11,158 bases of DNA from Prolixibacteraceae bacterium (GTDB lineage Bacteria; Bacteroidota; Bacteroidia; Bacteroidales; Prolixibacteraceae). Position numbers and translations under genes: made by a program. Shown one piece after another: positions 6,196 to 11,158 of the stretch (position 1 is its first letter; every line of letters starts with the position of its first letter). The notes below the pieces were generated by a model that searched no databases, was not told the origin of the DNA, and worked only from the letters and a program-made list of their open reading frames with translations. The stretch lies in contig JAFGGF010000322.1 in assembly GCA_016930735.1 (NCBI GenBank), positions 1 to 11,158 on the forward strand, given 5' to 3'.

Positions 6196-7551
6196 TTATA
6201 TAATTTCAAAATATCTTTTTAATTCCCAGTCTGTTACCGCTTCTTCATATTTTTTCACTTCCCATTCCCGTGTTTTTATAAAATGACCGGTAAAATCATC
6301 TCCGAATAATTCTGCTGCAATTTTTGAGTTTTTCATTTTTTGTAAAGCATCTGAAAGATTCCCGGGCAATTTCAAACTTTTTTTGTTTGAATAAGCATTT
6401 CCTGTCGTTTCCCTGACCTTCAGTTCCATTTTATTTTTGATGCCGTATAATCCTGATGCCAGTGATGCGGCTATTACAAGATAAGGATTAATGTCAGCCC
6501 CCGGCACCCTGAATTCGATGCGGGTTGCACTGTTATCACCTTTAATAATCCTTGCGGCTGTAGTTCTGTTATCAAAACCCCATGATACTGTTGCAGGAGC
6601 CCAGTCTCCGTGCCCAATTCGCTTGTAACTGTTAATATTTGGGGCATACATTGGTAAAATGAAAGGTAAACAATACAACTGGCCTGCTATGTATTGTTTC
6701 ATAATTTCACTGTTCCCGTTTTCTGCGGAAGAATTATAAAATAAATTCGTTGATCGTGACTGATCCCATAAACTCTGGTGAATATGGGCACCACACCCCG
6801 GAAGCCGGTCATTCCATTTAGCCATGAAAGAGGCTGTCATTTCATGCAGGTATGCTATTTCTTTAACTGCAGTTTTTAAAAGTACTGCTTTATCGGCTGC
6901 CTGCAAAACATTATCAGCCAAAATAGCAGCTTCAAAAACACCTGGTCCTGTTTCGGTATGAATACTTTCAAGAGGAATATTGAATTTGTTTAAAAGGTCA
7001 AACAAGTCATTAAAATATGATTTATTCAAAGAGGATCGGAGTACAGAATATCCAAACATTCCGGGAGTTATTGGTTTTGGCTGATTATCACCTGTATCCA
7101 GATAATCATTTGGAGTCCCTTTAAAATTGAACCATTCATATTCAAGGGAAAAAATGGCATTAAAACCAAGGGTTTCACATTCTTTTATAACTTTTTTAAG
7201 AAGTGAACGGGGGCAGGCAATTCGCTGTTTTCCGGTACTTTCAAAATCAGCCAGGAAGAAAGGCAAATAATTTTCCCATGGAATTTCCCTGTACGTCTGA
7301 AGGTCGATAAATGCCTTTGCATCAGGATAACCGGTATGCCATCCGGTAACAGAAACATTATCATAACAGGAGTCGTTTGCATCCCACCCAAAAACAACAT
7401 CGCAGAATCCCAATCCGTTTTTAATCGAATCAAGTAATTTTTTCTTATGGATATATTTCCCCCTTAAAATCCCATCGATGTCGGTAACCGCATATTTTAT
7501 TTTATCAGCTTCCGATTCTTTAATTTTTTTCAGAATTAATTCCTTATCCAT
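6196..7551 (-). CDS. Type I-like glutamine synthetase family protein, probable gamma-glutamyl-amine ligase (PuuA/GlnT/FluG-like)
   Basis: A 451-residue protein with the type I glutamine synthetase fold, likely joining the gamma-carboxyl of glutamate to an amine using ATP. With M1 at 7551, the metal and catalytic residues are E137/E139 (SLEYEWF), E200/E207 (HTETGPGVFEAA), H256 (GCGAHIHQ), R311 (NINSYKR), R334 (NRTTAARI) and E346/R348 (RIEFR). The block GADINPYLVIAA matches PuuA-type ligases rather than the FPDPAANPYL type of true GlnA. The DGSS ammonia-site motif is absent; the aligned region reads VVFGWDANDSC. The GlnE adenylylation motif (NLYDLPP) is also absent. These points argue against a true glutamine synthetase. 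An upstream in-frame TTG at 7569 would add six residues, but it lies inside a TATTTTTG promoter-like box, so the ATG at 7551 is preferred. It is first in an operon with the kinase and HAD genes. The amine substrate is unknown; FluG/NodGS-like roles cannot be excluded. Confidence 0.88.
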   Translation of the reverse strand: MDKELILKKIKESEADKIKYAVTDIDGILRGKYIHKKKLLDSIKNGLGFCDVVFGWDANDSCYDNVSVTGWHTGYPDAKAFIDLQTYREIPWENYLPFFLADFESTGKQRIACPRSLLKKVIKECETLGFNAIFSLEYEWFNFKGTPNDYLDTGDNQPKPITPGMFGYSVLRSSLNKSYFNDLFDLLNKFNIPLESIHTETGPGVFEAAILADNVLQAADKAVLLKTAVKEIAYLHEMTASFMAKWNDRLPGCGAHIHQSLWDQSRSTNLFYNSSAENGNSEIMKQYIAGQLYCLPFILPMYAPNINSYKRIGHGDWAPATVSWGFDNRTTAARIIKGDNSATRIEFRVPGADINPYLVIAASLASGLYGIKNKMELKVRETTGNAYSNKKSLKLPGNLSDALQKMKNSKIAAELFGDDFTGHFIKTREWEVKKYEEAVTDWELKRYFEII

Positions 7552-7566
7552 ACCCTTAGTTTTCTG

Positions 7567-7574
7567 CAAAAATA
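7567..7574 (-). promoter_or_regulatory. Candidate -7 box (TATTTTTG) for the ligase-kinase-HAD operon
   Basis: On the minus strand, TATTTTTG exactly fits TAnnTTTG and ends 15 nt before the ATG at 7551, which predicts a very short leader. No clear TTTG lies at -33. If the box is real, the TTG start codon at 7569 would not be transcribed, which supports the ATG start. Confidence 0.4.
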
Positions 7575-7602
7575 AATGATGAAACAGTAAAATATTATAA
7601 AA

Positions 7603-7617
7603 TTCGGTATTTCGGTA
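7603..7617. repeat. Tandem direct repeat TTCGGTA
   Basis: TTCGGTA occurs at 7603-7609 and again at 7611-7617, an 8-bp period. It lies about 30-45 nt upstream of the minus-strand -7 box, so it might be an activator or repressor site for the ligase operon. Two short copies are weak evidence. Confidence 0.25.
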
Positions 7618-7706
7618 AAAAAATGGGGAAATAATTTTTATTTATCTTATAGAATTCCCGAATCATTTAGCAAAAATGCAGTTTTTAACTGATCATAATT
7701 ATAAGA

Positions 7707-7732
7707 GTGAAACTTGTATTTTGCATTTTCAC
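7707..7732. repeat. Inverted repeat GTGAAA-N14-TTTCAC upstream of glnN
   Basis: The six-base arms at 7707-7712 and 7727-7732 are perfectly complementary with a 14-nt spacer. The repeat lies about 88 nt upstream of the glnN -7 box and about 133 nt upstream of the ligase-operon -7 box, so it could serve either unit. The spacing does not match the Crp/Fnr 16-bp palindrome. A chance occurrence is possible. Confidence 0.3.
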
Positions 7733-7792
7733 CCCCAATAATTTAAGGATCAGGTTAATTTTTTAGTAAAATGTCGATAACTTGCTTGATAA

Positions 7793-7827
7793 TTTGAGGC
7801 ACTTGGCTTTAAAAAAGTGTATTTTTG
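7793..7827 (+). promoter_or_regulatory. Candidate glnN promoter (TTTG, 23 nt, TATTTTTG)
   Basis: TTTG at 7793-7796 and TATTTTTG at 7820-7827 match the Bacteroidota -33/-7 promoter pattern, with a 23-nt gap that is at the long end of the usual range. The -7 box ends 31 nt before the glnN ATG, giving a leader of roughly 20-25 nt. It is the best promoter candidate in the window. Confidence 0.5.
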
Positions 7828-7858
7828 TGTTTAAAGGTAAAATTTAATTGAAGAAAAT

Positions 7859-10048
7859 ATGGCACAATTCAGATTTAAAGCATTGGAGGAAGTCCTTAAC
7901 CGGAAACCGGTAGATGTAGTCAGGGAAGATAATCTCGTTTCTGACTATTACGGAATCTTGGTATTTGATGAGGCAAAAATGAAGAAATACCTGTCGCGTG
8001 AAGCATACAAAGCAGTTGTTGATGCTACTAAAAAAGGGACAATTGTTGATCGAAAAATGGCCGACCAGGTTGCTCAGGGAATGAAGGCCTGGGCTATTGA
8101 AAACGGGGCTACGCATTATACTCACTGGTTTCATCCTTTGACCGACGGGACTGCAGAAAAACACGATGCGTTTATAATTCACGGGGCAGAAGGCGGAGTT
8201 ATTGAATCATTTTCAGGGAACCTGCTTTCACAACAGGAACCTGATGCTTCATCATTTCCGAGTGGAGGGATACGTCAGACTTTTGAAGCAAGGGGTTATA
8301 CAGCCTGGGATCCAACTTCACCGGCTTTTATCAGCGAGACAACTTTAACAATCCCAACTATTTTTATTTCATATACAGGTGAGGCACTTGATTATAAAAC
8401 TCCACTGTTAAGGGCTTTAAGTGCTGTTGATAAGGCAGCCACTGAAATATGCCAGTATTTCGATAAAAATGTCGTTTCGGTTAAAGCCAACCTTGGATGG
8501 GAACAGGAATATTTCCTGATTGATGAAGCATTATATATGGCACGCCCCGACCTGGTTTTAACAGGTCGTACACTTATGGGGCACAGCTCTTCAAAGGACC
8601 AGCAACTCGATGACCATTATTTTTCTTCCATCCCAACCCGGGTAAACCGTTTTATGCAGGATGTTGAAAATGAAGCATATAAACTTGGAATTCCGGTTAA
8701 AACCAGGCACAACGAGGTTGCACCGAATCAATTTGAGCTGGCGCCTATTTATGAAGAGGCAAACCTGGCAAACGACCACAATCAGCTGGTTATGGATATT
8801 ATGCAGAAAATTGCCCGCAGGCATAAATTCCGTATCCTTTTCCATGAAAAACCATTTGCCGGAATTAATGGTTCGGGAAAACACAACAACTGGTCGCTCG
8901 AAACCGATACAGGAGTAAATCTGTATAAGCCTGGTAAAAATCCAAAATCGAATCTCCAGTTCCTCACCTTTGTAATAAACACACTGAAGGCAGTGTATGA
9001 TAATCAGGATATATTACGTGCCAGTATTTATAACGCAGGAAACCAGCATCGGTTGGGTGCCAATGAAGCACCGCCATCTATAATCTCGGTTTTTCTTGGA
9101 ACTGAGGTTTCAAAAATGCTCGATTTAATGGAAGAAGCTGTTGTTGACAGGAAAATGACTCCTGATGAAAAAACAGCATTAAAACTGAATATTGGCCGGA
9201 TCCCTGAAATAATCCTGGATAGCACGGACCGAAACAGAACTTCGCCCTTTGCATTCACAGGTAACAGGTTTGAATTCAGGGCTATAGGTTCATCAGCAAA
9301 TTGTGCTTCTGCTATGATTGTTTTAAATGCAGTTGTCGCAAATCAGTTAAAGGCATTTAAAAGAGAAGTTGATTTATTAGTCGAATCTGGGACTAAAAAA
9401 GATGAAGCCATATTCCAGGTATTGAAGAAAGTAATTGTTGAAACGAAACCGATCCGTTTTAACGGGAATAATTATGCACGGGAATGGATTGAAGAAGCTG
9501 CTAAACGGGGACTTTCCAATGTTAACAGTGTTCCTGAGGCATTATCAGCTTATTTGCGTCCTGAATCAAAAAAACTGTTTAATGACCTGGGAATATTTAA
9601 TGAAACAGAACTGGCAGGCAGAGTAGAAGTGGAATATGAAAAATTTGTGATGAAAGTGCAGATTGAAGCCAGGGTTCTTGGCGACCTTGCAATTAATCAT
9701 ATAGTTCCAACTGCTGTAAGGTATCAGTCATTGCTGCTTGAAAATGTTAAAAACCTGAAAGATGTATTTTCTGAAAATGAATTCGAAAATCTGGCAAAAG
9801 GCAGGAAAGAGCTGATAATAGAGATCAGTGAGCATGTTTCTGCTATTAAGGAGAAAAGGAAAGAAATGATAGAAGCCCGTAAAAAAGCCAATGTAATCGA
9901 AGATATTGTGGAAAAAGCAGAAGTTTATGAAAAAACCGTAAAACCTTACCTCGATGACATTCGGAATCATATCGACAAACTTGAACTGATTGTTGACAAT
10001 GAGTTATGGCCTTTGCCAAAATACCGTGAATTATTGTTTGTAAGATAA
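7859..10048 (+). CDS. glnN: Type III glutamine synthetase
   Basis: Makes glutamine from glutamate, ammonia and ATP in the cytosol; type III enzymes are dodecamers first described from Bacteroides fragilis. The length of 729 residues is typical of the type. Catalytic landmarks are GWEQEYFLID (213-222, E215/E217), NEVAPNQFELAP (285-296, E286/E293), GINGSGKHNNWS (335-346, H342), HRLGANEAPPSI (397-408, R398) and DRNRTSPFAFTGNRFEFR (457-474). The long N-terminal region (1-200) and the helical, charged C-terminal extension (from about 560, with KEKRKEMIEARKKAN near 664-678) are type III hallmarks absent from types I and II. All catalytic residues are present. The start at 7859 fits the conserved MAQFRFKALEEVLNRKP opening. 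It is monocistronic, with its own promoter-like boxes and a strong terminator. It is probably the main or alternative ammonia-assimilating synthetase beside the type II enzyme 3.6 kb away. Confidence 0.96.
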   Translation: MAQFRFKALEEVLNRKPVDVVREDNLVSDYYGILVFDEAKMKKYLSREAYKAVVDATKKGTIVDRKMADQVAQGMKAWAIENGATHYTHWFHPLTDGTAEKHDAFIIHGAEGGVIESFSGNLLSQQEPDASSFPSGGIRQTFEARGYTAWDPTSPAFISETTLTIPTIFISYTGEALDYKTPLLRALSAVDKAATEICQYFDKNVVSVKANLGWEQEYFLIDEALYMARPDLVLTGRTLMGHSSSKDQQLDDHYFSSIPTRVNRFMQDVENEAYKLGIPVKTRHNEVAPNQFELAPIYEEANLANDHNQLVMDIMQKIARRHKFRILFHEKPFAGINGSGKHNNWSLETDTGVNLYKPGKNPKSNLQFLTFVINTLKAVYDNQDILRASIYNAGNQHRLGANEAPPSIISVFLGTEVSKMLDLMEEAVVDRKMTPDEKTALKLNIGRIPEIILDSTDRNRTSPFAFTGNRFEFRAIGSSANCASAMIVLNAVVANQLKAFKREVDLLVESGTKKDEAIFQVLKKVIVETKPIRFNGNNYAREWIEEAAKRGLSNVNSVPEALSAYLRPESKKLFNDLGIFNETELAGRVEVEYEKFVMKVQIEARVLGDLAINHIVPTAVRYQSLLLENVKNLKDVFSENEFENLAKGRKELIIEISEHVSAIKEKRKEMIEARKKANVIEDIVEKAEVYEKTVKPYLDDIRNHIDKLELIVDNELWPLPKYRELLFVR

Positions 10049-10070
10049 CATCGAAATAAATATCTGAAAT

Positions 10071-10098
10071 AAAAAGGGCTGGTTGCAGCCCTTTTTTT
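10071..10098 (+). terminator. Intrinsic terminator of glnN
   Basis: AAAAAGGGCTG and CAGCCCTTTTT form an 11-bp perfect stem (GC core GGGCTG/CAGCCC) around a GTTG loop, with a T-run to 10098. It lies 22 nt after the stop. A-tract and T-tract symmetry means it could also work on the minus strand, though no minus-strand gene ends here. Confidence 0.92.
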
Positions 10099-10183
10099 AT
10101 ATAATAATACTATTAATAAACCGGATGCGTTATGTAATAAATCCGTGATTTTTGGATCTGGATTCAGGTGTTCGGAAAAGTAA

Positions 10184-10212
10184 TTGGTATAAATTGAAAA
10201 TAAGTATATTTT
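10184..10212 (+). promoter_or_regulatory. Weak promoter candidate for the TPR/PD40 lipoprotein
   Basis: TTG at 10184-10186 and TATATTTT at 10205-10212, with an 18-nt gap, resemble the -33/-7 pattern, but the final G of TAnnTTTG is T. The position, about 23 nt before the ATG, is suitable. A promoter is expected here because a strong terminator separates this gene from glnN. Confidence 0.25.
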
Positions 10213-10235
10213 TACTTTTCATTTTTCAGGAAAAT

Positions 10236-11158
10236 ATGGGCAGGATAAAAATACTTTCACTTTTAATAATAGCATTAATTTTAAGTTCGTGCAGTGCTGT
10301 AAGGCTGGGCAGGATTGCCGCTGAATCTAAAGAAATTGGTGAATACTTTAAAGCCAAGGAATTTTATACAAAAGCATACCGGAAAGAAAAAAAGGATCGT
10401 GTAAAACGGACAGAATATGCATATCAGTTGGCTGAATGCTACCGCTTGATCGGTGATTACGACAGGGCTGCTATTTATTACAAAAATGCCATACGAAGAA
10501 GTTATCCCGAAAATAAAGCCTTTTTAAATTATGCCGAAATGTTAAGGGCTACTCAGGAATATGAAGATGCATTGGCAAACTACAGGATTTACCTCGATTC
10601 GGTACCAGGCGATGAAGTTGCACTGAATGGAATTGAAGCAATAGAAAAAATTCAAAACTGGACCGAAAATCCAACAAGGCATATTGTAAGCATAATTAAA
10701 GAATTAAATTCAAGGGAAAGTGATTACAGCCCGGTATTTGTTGCAGGGAGAGATAATGAAATATTGTTTACTTCGACCCGGAAATCTGCAACAGGAAAGA
10801 AAAAAAGTATGATCACGGGCCAGAAATATGCCGATTTGTTTCGGGCACATTTTGGGGTTCAGAAACAAAAATGGGGGGAACCCAAATTAGCCGATGAGAA
10901 TTTAATTATTAATACGGGTGATGAAGAAGGTGCTCCCGCTTTAAGTGCCGATGGAAGCACAATGTATTTTACGAGGTGCCGGTACGATAAAATGCAAAGT
11001 CTTGGAGCAGAAATCTATTCTTCTACCCAGTCAAAAGGTTCATGGTCGCAACCGGTTAGAATTGAATTATTTGGAGACAGTATTACCGTAGCCCATGCTT
11101 CGCTGGCGGGCGACGGCACATTGTATTTTGTTTCCGACAAACCGGGTGGTTTTGGAGG
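10236..11158 (+). CDS. TPR and PD40 (WD40-like) repeat lipoprotein, PorE/OmpA-family-like, partial
   Basis: The 5' part (307 complete codons, open to the right edge) of an outer-membrane-associated lipoprotein. The first 18 residues are a signal peptide ending in the lipobox LSSC with lipidated Cys19. Three TPR-like helical repeats follow (about 26-55, 60-93 and 95-125), with typical spacing such as YAYQLAECYRLIGDYDRAAIYYKNA split over helix pairs. Then come PD40 beta-propeller blades: SDYSPVF..ILFTSTR (162-182), EEGAPALSADGSTMYFTR (230-247) and AHASLAGDGTLYFVSDKPGG (286-305). This TPR-propeller order is that of PorE-type proteins of the type IX secretion system, which end in an OmpA peptidoglycan-binding domain; that end would lie outside the window. 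Related OmpA-family lipoproteins without a secretion role share this order, so the symbol is left blank. The ATG at 10236 is chosen because it places the signal peptide correctly. Confidence 0.85.
   Translation, partial: MGRIKILSLLIIALILSSCSAVRLGRIAAESKEIGEYFKAKEFYTKAYRKEKKDRVKRTEYAYQLAECYRLIGDYDRAAIYYKNAIRRSYPENKAFLNYAEMLRATQEYEDALANYRIYLDSVPGDEVALNGIEAIEKIQNWTENPTRHIVSIIKELNSRESDYSPVFVAGRDNEILFTSTRKSATGKKKSMITGQKYADLFRAHFGVQKQKWGEPKLADENLIINTGDEEGAPALSADGSTMYFTRCRYDKMQSLGAEIYSSTQSKGSWSQPVRIELFGDSITVAHASLAGDGTLYFVSDKPGGFG

Larger units (their letters stand above)
7552..7858. other. Divergent intergenic region between the ligase operon and glnN
   Basis: A 307-nt AT-rich gap serving two divergent transcription units. 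It contains a minus-strand TATTTTTG box (7567-7574), a plus-strand TTTG/TATTTTTG pair (7793-7827), an inverted repeat GTGAAA-N14-TTTCAC (7707-7732), a short perfect hairpin CAGTT-TTT-AACTG (7679-7691), and a tandem TTCGGTA repeat (7603-7617). I saw no ORF with coding character and no RNA gene. Confidence 0.65.

Noticed and set aside
7741..7858. Sigma-54 promoter upstream of glnN (GGCAC near 7798)
   Set aside because: GGCAC is present, but there is no GC dinucleotide at the required 10-nt distance after the GG, so the -24/-12 pattern fails.
7844..8182. Minus-strand open frame overlapping the start of glnN
   Set aside because: It covers the conserved N-terminus of GlnN in antisense, with no promoter or recognisable product.
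8591..8884. Minus-strand open frame of 97 codons, and similar frames inside glnN
   Set aside because: They are antisense to catalytic segments of the type III synthetase and show composition typical of shadow frames.
1..11158. CRISPR arrays, tRNA or rRNA genes, insertion sequences
   Set aside because: No regularly spaced repeats, tRNA-like cloverleaf, rRNA segments, transposase frames or terminal inverted repeats were recognised by eye.

Overview
The window looks like chromosomal DNA from a Bacteroidota bacterium, probably a Bacteroidales or Marinilabiliales-type organism. The signs are a 729-residue type III glutamine synthetase, a type II glutamine synthetase of about 337 residues, AT-rich leaders without clear Shine-Dalgarno sites, Bacteroidota-style -7 boxes (TAnnTTTG), and a TPR/PD40 lipoprotein resembling type IX secretion components. 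No phylogenetic search was run, so the placement is a judgement from these traits.

Layout. Positions 1-2781 (minus strand) hold a TldD-TldE metalloprotease pair: tldD with a Tat-type signal and the HExxxH motif, then tldE, which runs off the left edge. An AT-rich divergent gap (2782-3219) leads into a plus-strand type II glutamine synthetase (3220-4233) with an intrinsic terminator. Converging on it is a tight minus-strand three-gene operon (7551 down to 4281): a PuuA/GlnT/FluG-like member of the glutamine synthetase superfamily, an APH/SrkA-fold kinase, and a HAD-IIA phosphatase-like protein, separated by only 14 and 2 nt. A second divergent gap (7552-7858) leads to glnN (type III glutamine synthetase, 7859-10048), closed by a strong terminator. 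At the right edge a TPR plus PD40-repeat lipoprotein begins at 10236 and runs out of the window.

How the genes fit together. Within 7 kb there is one representative of each of the three glutamine synthetase lineages. The type II and type III enzymes look catalytically complete and should make glutamine from glutamate and ammonia. The type I-like enzyme lacks the DGSS ammonia-site motif and has PuuA-type signatures, so it probably gamma-glutamylates an amine other than ammonia. It is co-transcribed with a kinase and a phosphatase-like protein that both carry active-site substitutions. This ligase-kinase-HAD operon is the best candidate here for an uncharacterised pathway; its substrate cannot be read from the sequence. 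A perfect TATTTTTG octamer lies upstream of each of the three synthetase-family genes, fitting three separate promoters. The Tld pair and the PorE-like lipoprotein are probably unrelated neighbours.
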